Shown: positions 33,559-40,048 of the stretch, in pieces
Layout: the number at the start of each line of letters is the position of its first letter
Position numbering within the stretch: the first letter of the stretch is position 1
Program-made: the position numbers and the translations under genes
NCBI RefSeq assembly: GCF_000147335.1
Contig: NC_014504.1
Location: forward strand, 1-43,617
Length of the DNA: 43,617 nucleotides
Direction of reading: 5' to 3'
From: Gloeothece verrucosa PCC 7822
GTDB taxonomy: Bacteria > Cyanobacteriota > Cyanobacteriia > Cyanobacteriales > Microcystaceae
Notes under the pieces: model-generated
Databases searched by the model: none
Told to the model about the DNA's origin: nothing
What the model saw: only the letters and a program-made list of their open reading frames with translations

Positions 33559-34770
33559 ATGTATTTAGGATTTAAGACCCAGTTAAAAGTAACGAATTCA
33601 GATACCAAGACCTTGCTTGCTAAACACGCAGGTGTAGCGCGTCATGCTTGGAACTGGGGTCTAGCTTTGACTAAGGAAATCCTAGATAATAACAAGAATA
33701 ACCCAGAAGCTCATATTAAATTTCCTACGTCAATTGACCTTCATAAATGGTTAGTTGCTCTGGTTAAACCGGAGTATTCCTGGTACTATGAAGTATCAAA
33801 GTGCGCTCCTCAGTACGCTCTGAAATACCTTAGAGAAGCTTGGGGTAGATGTTTTACTTTGAAGGGAGGTTCACCGAAGTTTAAGAAGAAAAATAGAGAC
33901 GATTCTTTTACTTTAGACGGAGCGATAACCGTTGACAATTTCCAAATAAAAGTTCCTAGAATAGGCTGGTTAAAAACTTATGAAAGGCTGCCCCAAGGTG
34001 TTAAACCTTCTTCAGTAACTATAAGTAGAAAGGCCGATAAGTGGTTTATTTCTTTTAAGGTGGAAATAGAACCGAAGCCAACCGAGAAAAACTTTGATGT
34101 ACTTGGGGTTGACTTAGGTATCGCCAGCCTAGCCACTTGCTCCAACGGACAGGTTTTTTCAGGAGTAAAAGCCTATAAAAAATTGGAGAAAAAGCTAACC
34201 AAGTTACAATACCACAACCGTAACAAAACTCTCTTATCAGCTAACTGGTATAAATCTCAAAACCGTATAGCCCTTTTACACCTAAGAATAGCTAACACCA
34301 GAAAAGATTACATCCATAAAATGACAACCTCCATAGCTAAAAACCACAGCAAAGTTGTCATAGAAGATCTAAACGTAAAAGGGATGTTAAAATGCGGTAA
34401 ACTAGCCAAGGCTATTAGTGATGGAGCTTTCGCTGAAATTAAAAGACAGCTAGTTTATAAATGTGAGCTTTACGGCTCAGAATTAATACTAGCTGATAGA
34501 TGGTTTCCGTCGAGCAAAACTTGCTGTGTTTGTGGCAGTAAAAAAGAAAGTTTAAGCCTCTGTGAACGAGTATTTGATTGTCAAGAATGTCACAACAAAA
34601 TAGACCGTGATTTAAACGCAGCCATTAATCTGAGGCAGTGCGGTCTTGGGGTCTCCCCAAGTAGAGCAACTGCCGTAGCCAAACTAGGGCAAGCTGTGCC
34701 CGAAGTAACGCCTGTGGACAAGAAGACTCCGAAGTCCTTGGTAGAAGCAGGAATTAGAACCTTGTCATAA
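33559..34770 (+). CDS. tnpB: TnpB, RNA-guided nuclease of an IS200/IS605 element
   Basis: A 403-residue TnpB (OrfB). The N-terminal wedge/REC-like half is followed by the RuvC nuclease with Asp185 (GVDLGIASL), Glu269 (VIEDLNVKGM) and Asp351 (DRDLNAAINL), and a four-Cys zinc finger between the last two (CCVCGSK...CQECHN). All catalytic residues are present. TnpB uses an omega RNA from its own element's 3' end to cut DNA next to a short motif, helping the element to be retained. The tail (GVSPSRATAVAKLGQAVPEV) is encoded by the region that also forms the omega RNA. Start ATG 33559 begins the family-typical opening MYLGFKTQLKV. Confidence 0.93.
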   Translation: MYLGFKTQLKVTNSDTKTLLAKHAGVARHAWNWGLALTKEILDNNKNNPEAHIKFPTSIDLHKWLVALVKPEYSWYYEVSKCAPQYALKYLREAWGRCFTLKGGSPKFKKKNRDDSFTLDGAITVDNFQIKVPRIGWLKTYERLPQGVKPSSVTISRKADKWFISFKVEIEPKPTEKNFDVLGVDLGIASLATCSNGQVFSGVKAYKKLEKKLTKLQYHNRNKTLLSANWYKSQNRIALLHLRIANTRKDYIHKMTTSIAKNHSKVVIEDLNVKGMLKCGKLAKAISDGAFAEIKRQLVYKCELYGSELILADRWFPSSKTCCVCGSKKESLSLCERVFDCQECHNKIDRDLNAAINLRQCGLGVSPSRATAVAKLGQAVPEVTPVDKKTPKSLVEAGIRTLS

Positions 34771-34786
34771 TTTGTCAGGATTCTAA
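34620..34786 (+). ncRNA. Probable omega RNA of tnpB copy 1
   Basis: The 3' end of tnpB holds a strong hairpin CTTGGGG-TCT-CCCCAAG (34645-34661), a recurrent stem in omega RNAs of cyanobacterial elements, followed by GC-rich sequence to the right end. The guide would be the sequence just beyond the element, here the recombinase remnant from about 34787. The exact 5' start is unknown. Confidence 0.6.
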
Positions 34787-35180
34787 AAAGCGGAGGAAAG
34801 ACGCGGACGGTTTTATTACCCTCTGGGGTTTGGCAAGAACTTTGTCAGATTCGAGGAAAAAGTCGCGGCGCTGACCCTGTGTTTCCCTCTCGAATGGGGG
34901 GAGGGCATCTTGACCGTACTCAGGTTTATCGTATTGTTAAAGCGGCGGCTTCAAGGGCAGGAATAGAGGGAAATGTTAGCCCCCACTGGCTCAGACACGC
35001 CCATGCTTCCCATAGTTTAGACCGAGGTGCGCCCCTCCATTTGGTACAGGCGACGTTGGGACATTCTTCGGTGGCGACGACTGAGCGCTATTTACACGCT
35101 AGACCGAATGATAGTTCGGCGATGTATTTGCCTGATTCAAATAGTAAGTAGTTGCCCCTCTACATCAAGACAGTCAGAGA

Positions 35181-35492
35181 TTATATCCGTCCACTGACTC
35201 CTGTTTCATTGAGGCGGAAGAAAAAGAATTTCCCCTGTGGATATTTTTCCCGTGCCTTTTGGTAAGCAACCAGTTCATCTTCATCAAGAAAATAATCTTC
35301 GCTATCGGGTTCTATTATTAGAAACCAGTTCGAGTGATTATCGATTAAGGAGTCCCGTAGTCGTTCAAAAACTTGATAAGAACGGCGATCTAAGTTTTTT
35401 ATGTCGCTGATGTTATTTTTTTCCCCTGTGGGACTTGACAAACGACGTGGCTTTCTTATAGAGAAGATTTTGGTCATAAATTGCGATCTCAC
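35181..35492 (-). CDS. Hypothetical protein, coupled to the upstream small gene
   Basis: A 103-residue protein of no family I know: basic N-terminus, then SYQVFERLRDSLIDNHSNWFLIIEPDSEDYFLDEDELVAYQKAREKYP, an alpha/beta segment with an acidic patch. It starts at GTG 35492, overlapping the stop of the 76-aa gene by four bases (GTGA), so the two are translationally coupled. Alternative start ATG 35477. The pair resembles the small-ORF pairs found in cyanobacteria near toxin-antitoxin genes, but nothing more can be said. Confidence 0.6.
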   Translation of the reverse strand: MRSQFMTKIFSIRKPRRLSSPTGEKNNISDIKNLDRRSYQVFERLRDSLIDNHSNWFLIIEPDSEDYFLDEDELVAYQKAREKYPQGKFFFFRLNETGVSGRI

Positions 35493-35719
35493 CCGACAGA
35501 AGATTCTTTGCTGCTTTCCTTAACATCTAAAACAGACAGCTTTTGTCTCACCCGTTTTAACTTTTGTTTAAGAAGTTCCTGCTCAAACTGGGCACTAATT
35601 TCTTCTAATTGTAAATTAACTTCATGTAGTTCTAAGCGGGTGCGACGAAGATTAGCTAATAAACGTTTTGAAGTATCAGGATCTGGAATACGAGGTAGTT
35701 TATTCATAATAGATTCCAT
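35489..35719 (-). CDS. Small coiled-coil hypothetical protein
   Basis: A 76-residue, strongly charged protein that is probably one long helix: RLLANLRRTRLELHEVNLQLEEISAQFEQELLKQKLKRVRQKL has heptad-like hydrophobic spacing. First of two coupled genes on the minus strand (with 35181-35492), 25 bases downstream of the Uma2 gene's stop. Function unknown; an oligomerising partner of the 103-aa protein is an inference. A start at the internal Met (MNKLPRIPDP) is equally possible. Confidence 0.6.
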   Translation of the reverse strand: MESIMNKLPRIPDPDTSKRLLANLRRTRLELHEVNLQLEEISAQFEQELLKQKLKRVRQKLSVLDVKESSKESSVG

Positions 35720-35744
35720 TCGTTTTTTTTGTGGTTTTATTTAT

Positions 35745-36383
35745 TTAAAGGTCTGGCTCTACTCCTAATGCTTTTAACTGTGCCGCTAGTTGTTCGGCTG
35801 TCTCTTCGGGAGTGAGGACAAGTTTACCTTCTGCTGTGAAATATCGAAGCTGTTGTTGGTAAATTCCTAAATACAACCCTAAGCTTTCACTCCACATTTG
35901 ACCTGACTCATTATTGATAATTTCTTCATATTTTCCTTGACTCAGCCTAAACCCCGCTAACTCTAAAGTCTCTGGAGAAAACCCAAAGTATTCGGGTGTA
36001 CGAAATCGATTTTGATATAAATCTTTTTTAACAGTTTTATCAATTTCTGCTGTAGACTCCGAGAGTAATTCGATGATTAAATCGGGATACTTACCTTCTT
36101 CCTCCCAAGTTACCCAGGATTTGCGCGGACGCTTTTGGGTTTGCTTAATTAAGAAAAAATCAGGTCCTCGAAAATCTTTATTTTTCAGTTGTTGGCGATT
36201 AAAGTATATGGTGAGATTAGCTCCTATAAAAAAATCATTTTTATCACGCCAGAGCCATTCTAAACAAGAAACTAATAAAGCTAACTGAACATAATGTAAA
36301 CTACTTTCCATTTCGGGTTCGTCACTTTCAACTTGAGTGGCATCGGGCATCAATTCGGCTAATTGTTGGGCGGTTATAGACAT
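35745..36383 (-). CDS. Uma2-family (DUF820) putative endonuclease
   Basis: A 212-residue Uma2-type protein. Typical blocks: the N-terminal Met-Asp region, GANLTIYFNRQQLKNKDFRGPDFFLI, YPDLIIELLSEST with the PD..(D/E)xK-like core, DKTVKKDLYQNRFRTPEYFGFSPETLELAGFRL. The C-terminus is the usual EETAEQLAAQLKALGVEPDL helix. These proteins share the PD-(D/E)XK fold and are extremely numerous in cyanobacteria; their substrate is unknown, and many are probably linked to mobile DNA. Full-length. Divergent from the AbiEi-like gene (36524). Confidence 0.9.
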   Translation of the reverse strand: MSITAQQLAELMPDATQVESDEPEMESSLHYVQLALLVSCLEWLWRDKNDFFIGANLTIYFNRQQLKNKDFRGPDFFLIKQTQKRPRKSWVTWEEEGKYPDLIIELLSESTAEIDKTVKKDLYQNRFRTPEYFGFSPETLELAGFRLSQGKYEEIINNESGQMWSESLGLYLGIYQQQLRYFTAEGKLVLTPEETAEQLAAQLKALGVEPDL

Positions 36384-36523
36384 AAGCTATTTTTCTATGA
36401 AATTTTGTATTTATGCTTATTTTCCAATTTTAATTCACATACTCTGTATATTGATAAGGTGTGGCGAGGACTGACTTGATGTAGGTAAAATATAATATAT
36501 ACCGATGTTTTGTCACAAACGCG

Positions 36524-37144
36524 ATGAGCAATTATCAGGCAACTTCCCTGTCAAAAGAGACTCAAGTGTTACAAATACTTCGTTTAGAGGGAATAGTCCG
36601 GGCAAAAGAGTTTAGAGAACGAGGAATTCATCAAGAATATCTCCGTCGCCTCTTAAACCTTGGTTTAATTACACGCTCAGGACGAGGTATTTACACCCTC
36701 AGTAATGCTGATTTAACTTCTAATCAGAGTCTTTTTGAAGCCTGTGTGCGTGTACCTCATGGAATCGTTTGTCTGCTATCTGCCCTTCGCTTCCATAACC
36801 TAACAACTCAAGCCCCCTTTGAAATTTGGATGGCTATCGACAACAAAGCACGTCTCCCTAAAGATGAACTACTTCTTCTGCATATCGTTTATATGTCAGG
36901 ACAAGCTTTAACAGCAGGGGTCGAAGAACATTTTATCGTAGGGCAACAATTGCGGGTGTATAACATCCCTAAAACAGTTGTCGACTGCTTCAAGTACCGT
37001 AACAAAATTGGCCTGGACGTAGCCTTAGAAGCCCTGCGAGAAACTTGGACGCAGCGTCGATGCACAATGGATGAACTTTGGCACTATGCTAAACTCTGTC
37101 GGATGGCTAATGTTATGCGCCCCTATTTAGAATCATTAATCTAG
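36524..37144 (+). CDS. AbiEi-like antitoxin/transcription regulator, toxin missing
   Basis: A 206-residue protein with an N-terminal winged helix (ILRLEGIVRAKEFRERGIHQEYLRRLLNLGLITRSGRGIYTL) followed by the C-terminal AbiEi_4-type domain (VPHGIVCLLSALRFHNLTTQAPFEIWMAI, YNIPKTVVDCFKYRNKIGLDVALEALRETW). In type IV abortive-infection systems AbiEi represses the operon and neutralises the AbiEii nucleotidyltransferase encoded immediately downstream. Here no AbiEii follows: about 60 bases after the stop the tnpB element begins. So it is an orphan antitoxin, or the toxin was displaced by the insertion. Confidence 0.85.
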   Translation: MSNYQATSLSKETQVLQILRLEGIVRAKEFRERGIHQEYLRRLLNLGLITRSGRGIYTLSNADLTSNQSLFEACVRVPHGIVCLLSALRFHNLTTQAPFEIWMAIDNKARLPKDELLLLHIVYMSGQALTAGVEEHFIVGQQLRVYNIPKTVVDCFKYRNKIGLDVALEALRETWTQRRCTMDELWHYAKLCRMANVMRPYLESLI

Positions 37145-37205
37145 CCGCAACTGATAAAACTATGGATGATGACACAGATAATTTAACAAAATTGTCGGAA
37201 GAAGT

Positions 37206-37249
37206 CCCCACCTATAAATTCTAAAAAAATACCCACATTTTAGGTGGGG
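37206..37249 (+). repeat. Left-end hairpin of tnpB element 2
   Basis: Nine-base perfect arms CCCCACCTA and TAGGTGGGG around a 26-base loop; a shorter internal CCCAC at 37232 offers an alternative fold. Consistent with a subterminal hairpin bound by a TnpA transposase. Confidence 0.75.
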
Positions 37250-37336
37250 ATGAATTCCGACCAAAAATATTGGCCGCGAAGCACCATATATCTTAGATTT
37301 GTGCTACAATCTTATTGTAAATTTTATATTCCAGTA

Positions 37337-38554
37337 ATGCAAAGAAAAGTTGTCAAAATTAGACTTTACCCAACTAATGAACAGCAGCACCAACTGGCTA
37401 AAACCTTTGGTGCTGCCCGTTGGTGGTGGAACTTTGCGCTCAACAAAAGCATTGAGGAATATGAAAAGACAGGTAAGGGGTTGGGGCAATCGGCACTAAA
37501 TGTTTTATTGCCTAAGCTCAAAAAAGACGAGGATACAGAATGGCTAAAAGATTGCTACAGCCAAGTTTTACAGGCAACGACACTTAACTTAACGGTTGCT
37601 TACAAAAACTTCTTTGCTAAGAGAGCGGGATTTCCTCGTTTCAAGTCAAAGAAAAATAAGCAGTCAATTCAGTATCCCCAAAATATCAAAGTTTTAGAGT
37701 CGGCTATAGTTGTTCCAAAAATAGGTGAGATAAAAGCCAAAATCCACCGACCAATTGATGGAATTATTAAGACTGTAACTATTAGCAGAAATCCATCAGG
37801 TAAATATTTTGCTTCTATCCTTTTTGAAACAGAAGGAGATGACCCAAAGATTTCTACTGAGGGAAATATAATAGGGATTGATTTAGGATTGACCCATTTT
37901 GCTATTGTTAACAATGGCTCTAAAACTTCTAAATTTGATAATCCTAAGCATTTAGCTAAACACGAAAGAAATCTAAAACGGAAACAAAAGAAATTATCTA
38001 GAAAACAAAAAGATAGTCTTTCGAGGGCAAAATATAGAAAATTTGTAGCTAAAATTCACGAACGAGTAAGCAATAGTCGGCAGGATTTTCTACATAAGTT
38101 ATCTCATAAACTCGTTGACGAGAATCAAGTCATCGTAGTAGAAAATCTTCATGTCAAAGGCATGGTTCGGAATTCCAAATTAGCCAAAGCAATATCTGAT
38201 GTAGGATGGGGAACGTTTGTCAATTTTCTTGACTATAAACTTCAGAAAAAAGGAGGTAAATTAGTTGAAATTGATAGATGGTTTCCTAGTTCTAAACTCT
38301 GTTCTAACTGTTTCTATCAAGTAGAAGAAATGCCCCTAGATGTTAGGGAGTGGACTTGCCCAAACTGTAACACAAAGCATGATAGAGATGGGAACGCTGC
38401 ATACAATATAAGAGCAGAGGGCATCAGATTATTATGGGCGGATGGTGCAGCCGTCCCTGCCGTAGGAGGGGAAGTAAGACCAACGCGAGGACGCAAGTCT
38501 AAGCTGAGGCATTCCCCCTTGAGTACGGAAGCCCCAACTATAGCGTCAGCTTAG
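37337..38554 (+). CDS. tnpB: TnpB, RNA-guided nuclease of an IS200/IS605 element
   Basis: A 405-residue TnpB. I chose ATG 37337 (MQRKVVKIRLYPTNEQQ, the family's usual opening) over upstream in-frame starts that run through the left-end hairpin. The helical DNA-recognition half is followed by RuvC residues Asp182 (GIDLGLTHFA), Glu269 (VVENLHVKGM) and Asp351 (HDRDGNAAYNI), and a zinc finger CSNC...CPNC. It is catalytically complete. It differs clearly in sequence from copy 1, so the two elements are separate lineages, not recent duplicates. The C-terminus runs into the omega RNA region and right-end hairpin. Confidence 0.93.
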   Translation: MQRKVVKIRLYPTNEQQHQLAKTFGAARWWWNFALNKSIEEYEKTGKGLGQSALNVLLPKLKKDEDTEWLKDCYSQVLQATTLNLTVAYKNFFAKRAGFPRFKSKKNKQSIQYPQNIKVLESAIVVPKIGEIKAKIHRPIDGIIKTVTISRNPSGKYFASILFETEGDDPKISTEGNIIGIDLGLTHFAIVNNGSKTSKFDNPKHLAKHERNLKRKQKKLSRKQKDSLSRAKYRKFVAKIHERVSNSRQDFLHKLSHKLVDENQVIVVENLHVKGMVRNSKLAKAISDVGWGTFVNFLDYKLQKKGGKLVEIDRWFPSSKLCSNCFYQVEEMPLDVREWTCPNCNTKHDRDGNAAYNIRAEGIRLLWADGAAVPAVGGEVRPTRGRKSKLRHSPLSTEAPTIASA

Positions 38555-38568
38555 TTGGGGTAGTTCAC
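38400..38568 (+). ncRNA. Probable omega RNA and right end of tnpB element 2
   Basis: The 3' end of tnpB and the right end form GC-rich sequence ending in the perfect nine-base hairpin CCCCAACTA/TAGTTGGGG (38532-38560), followed by TAGTTCAC. By analogy with studied elements the guide starts directly after the right end, i.e. about 38569 (TGATGAGTCTTT...), which is the start of the next small ORF. Confidence 0.65.
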
Positions 38569-38570
38569 TG

Positions 38571-38714
38571 ATGAGTCTTTTTTTAGATACTTTAATGACA
38601 GAAGCCATAAAAGACCCATCTTCTCTTGTTCCCTATACAGAAGAAATGAGCCAAGAAATGGATGAGTTATTAGAAGATGTATCTCCCCACAAGTTGCGGG
38701 GAAGGAGGAATTAA
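38571..38714 (+). CDS. Small hypothetical ORF (47 aa) upstream of the antitoxin
   Basis: ATG 38571 to TAA 38714, MSLFLDTLMTEAIKDPSSLV... ending LEDVSPHKLRGRRN. Acidic and helical. It begins right at the boundary of the tnpB element and ends directly before the antitoxin start at 38715, whose ribosome site AAGGAGG (38702-38708) lies within its last codons. It may be a truncated gene cut by the insertion, with the lost 5' part replaced by the element. No family recognised. Confidence 0.4.
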   Translation: MSLFLDTLMTEAIKDPSSLVPYTEEMSQEMDELLEDVSPHKLRGRRN

Positions 38715-39005
38715 ATGCCAGTTTACAAACGTCATGCAAAAATAAATTCGTTCGGTCAATTAATTATTACAGAGCCTATCAACCTCCCCCCTGGTGAGGT
38801 TGAAGTCATCATCTTACAGCCAGTTACAATTAAAATTGATTCTCCATCTGAAGCTACTGCGTCGCCTCATGAAATTCTGCCCAAAAAATTGAAGTCTGGG
38901 GTCAAATCTCTGAAAGAATTATTAGAAAATGCTCCTCCTATTCCCCCTGACTTTGACCCATCTCAAGCTAGATGGGAAGCTTTAAAGGAAAAATACGACT
39001 TGTGA
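38715..39005 (+). CDS. Antitoxin of a PIN-domain toxin-antitoxin pair
   Basis: A 96-residue protein with an AbrB/SpoVT-like N-terminal strand region (KRHAKINSFGQLIITEPINLPPGEVEVIIL) and a C-terminal toxin-binding tail that ends PPDFDPSQARWEALKEKYDL, the recurrent ending of cyanobacterial PIN antitoxins. Its stop overlaps the toxin start by four bases (GTGA). The strong ribosome site AAGGAGG lies six bases upstream of ATG 38715. Confidence 0.85.
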   Translation: MPVYKRHAKINSFGQLIITEPINLPPGEVEVIILQPVTIKIDSPSEATASPHEILPKKLKSGVKSLKELLENAPPIPPDFDPSQARWEALKEKYDL

Positions 39006-39427
39006 AAATTCTGTTAGATACCAACATTATTATAGACGTTGCTTTATCTCGTCAGCCTTTTTTTGAGGCTTCGCAACAAGTTTTGTTATTGGTCGAGCAA
39101 AACCGAATATATGGTTATATCTCCGCCTCAACTGTAGGGGATCTTTACTACATTATTCGTCGGGCAAGAGGACGAGAATGGACGATAGAATTTTTAAATT
39201 GGCTAGTGACATTCTGCCAAATTGCTACTGTCAATGAAGCCGTCATAGAAATGGCTCTCAATCTTAACTTTTTTGATTTTGAAGATGCCATTCAATACAG
39301 TACGGCTGTCATTAATCAATTAGACGCTATTGTTACTCGGAATCCGCAGGATTTTCCGGTAACTTCCCCTCGAATCATAACACCAGTAAGGCTAGTTCAA
39401 GAACTTACAGATTCAGGGAAGGCTTGA
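39002..39427 (+). CDS. PIN-domain toxin (VapC-like ribonuclease)
   Basis: A 141-residue PIN domain. Start: GTG 39002 (VKILLDTNIIIDVAL), preferred over an upstream in-frame ATG because it overlaps the antitoxin stop and begins at the family's first strand. Conserved acidic residues: Asp6 (LLDTNIIID), Asp56 region (STVGDLYYIIRR), FFDFEDAIQYSTA and LDAIVTRNPQDF, the metal-binding set of PIN ribonucleases. VapC-type toxins cleave tRNA or rRNA. Full-length; with 38715-39005 it forms a type II module that would stabilise the replicon. Confidence 0.9.
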   Translation: MKILLDTNIIIDVALSRQPFFEASQQVLLLVEQNRIYGYISASTVGDLYYIIRRARGREWTIEFLNWLVTFCQIATVNEAVIEMALNLNFFDFEDAIQYSTAVINQLDAIVTRNPQDFPVTSPRIITPVRLVQELTDSGKA

Positions 39428-39491
39428 GAAGTCATCTCAGTCGCAACGTTCAGGGAGGTGGATACTTTTTCCACGAACTTCTCTAATCCAC

Positions 39492-39511
39492 TTAGGAAAG
39501 GTTTTTCCTAA
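39492..39511. terminator. Stem-loop between convergent genes
   Basis: TTAGGAAA-GGTT-TTTCCTAA, perfect eight-base arms, between the PIN gene (ends 39427) and the convergent HTH gene (ends 39528). A weak A/T context on both sides but no long T-run follows on either strand, so a bidirectional terminator is only a possibility. Confidence 0.35.
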
Positions 39512-39527
39512 AACCGTAATCTCAAAT

Positions 39528-39854
39528 CTAGGATTTTTTCTTGGCTGCTTGGCTTTTAGCCGTTCCTGTTGATTCGGTCTTGGAAGGTAATTCAGGAATC
39601 GGAGAATCCTTGATATCTTTCTTCTTAGCCATCAAATGATATTTCTTTAAAGTTGACCCCTTACACTTAATTCCCTGTTCATTAAAAACAATCGCAATTT
39701 CGTCATAACTATATCCCTTACTCAGGGCAGCATCAATCCGCATCGATTGACGTTCAACCACCGAGCGCAGAAATCCCGCCGTCTGAGTTTTTGGCTGAAG
39801 TTTATCCAACCGTTTTTGTAAAGCCAGTTCTAACGAAGAAACATCAGTATCCAT
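39528..39854 (-). CDS. Small HTH protein, probable mobilisation accessory factor
   Basis: A 108-residue protein: an N-terminal helix (SLELALQKRLDKL), then VERQSMRIDAALSKGYSYDEIAIVFNEQGIKCKGSTLKKYHLMAKKK, a helix-turn-helix of the kind found in small plasmid mobilisation and relaxosome proteins, and a Lys/Ser/Thr-rich tail. It is divergent from the relaxase gene (40049), with the candidate oriT between, a common arrangement for an accessory protein that binds oriT. It may also regulate the relaxase. The family assignment rests on the HTH and context only. Confidence 0.6.
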   Translation of the reverse strand: MDTDVSSLELALQKRLDKLQPKTQTAGFLRSVVERQSMRIDAALSKGYSYDEIAIVFNEQGIKCKGSTLKKYHLMAKKKDIKDSPIPELPSKTESTGTAKSQAAKKKS

Positions 39855-40048
39855 TTATGTCAGTAAGATCTAATTAATCATATTTCCTCTTTTAAAGCAG
39901 TGTAACAGATCACAGAACGGTCTGGACGTACCGCCGTAGGCGGTTTATACTTCAACTCCTCCCTTGTCCCCCTAATCCTGGCTAAAAAATTCACACCTAA
40001 CGTACTTTTTCAAAGTACAATAAAATCAACCCATTAATCAAATTAAAA
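39855..40048 (+). other. Intergenic region with candidate oriT
   Basis: A 194-base gap between the divergent HTH gene and the relaxase. Two perfect inverted repeats lie here: ACCGCC-GTA-GGCGGT (39930-39944) and GTACTTT-TTC-AAAGTAC (40002-40018). Relaxases usually nick next to their own gene at an inverted repeat, so this is the expected oriT. The second hairpin is 30 bases from the relaxase start and may instead be an operator. I could not identify a nic site with confidence. Confidence 0.5.

Larger units (their letters stand above)
33391..34786 (+). mobile_element. IS200/IS605-type element carrying only tnpB (copy 1)
   Basis: Contains one gene, tnpB (33559-34770), without tnpA, so it is non-autonomous (IS1341-like). 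Ends are approximate: a 12-base inverted pair AATCCTGACAAA (33397-33408) and TTTGTCAGGATT (34771-34782) flanks the gene, and recombinase coding resumes by 34786. CTGACAAA is repeated at 33401 and 33411. The left 165 bases before tnpB are non-coding. Confidence 0.75.
33303..35151 (+). pseudogene. Tyrosine recombinase pseudogene split by an IS200/IS605 element
   Basis: A short 5' fragment at 33303-33380 encodes MTMIANEPDERNRILLRLLYAGGLR, part of the catalytic domain including the first Arg (GLR). The 3' fragment, 34786-35151, continues KSGGKTRTVLLPSGVWQEL..., with HWLRHAHASHSL (HxxR), LGHSSVATTERYLHA (His and nucleophile Tyr) to the stop. The element at about 33381-34785 lies between. Compared with related recombinases, some 20-25 residues after GLR are missing even when the element is removed, so a deletion went with the insertion. 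The N-terminal half of the gene is also absent (stop codons upstream of 33290). It is a dead gene. Confidence 0.8.
37206..38568 (+). mobile_element. IS200/IS605-type element carrying only tnpB (copy 2)
   Basis: Has a clear left-end hairpin CCCCACCTA/TAGGTGGGG (37206-37214 and 37241-37249) and right-end hairpin CCCCAACTA-11nt-TAGTTGGGG (38532-38540, 38552-38560), the asymmetric terminal structures recognised by TnpA in IS200/IS605. It contains only tnpB; TnpA must be supplied in trans. The right boundary is likely just past TAGTTCAC (38561-38568). It sits between the orphan AbiEi gene and the PIN toxin operon. Confidence 0.82.

Noticed and set aside
37244..37336. Upstream start for the second TnpB
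   Set aside because: The frame is open to 37244, but the extra residues overlap the left-end hairpin and do not resemble TnpB; MQRKVVKIRLYP at 37337 is the normal start.
39973..39982. ATCCTG as a nic site like that of RP4
   Set aside because: ATCCTG at 39975-39980 matches the MOBP/RP4 nic core, but the relaxase here is MOBF, whose nic sites differ, and six bases match easily by chance.
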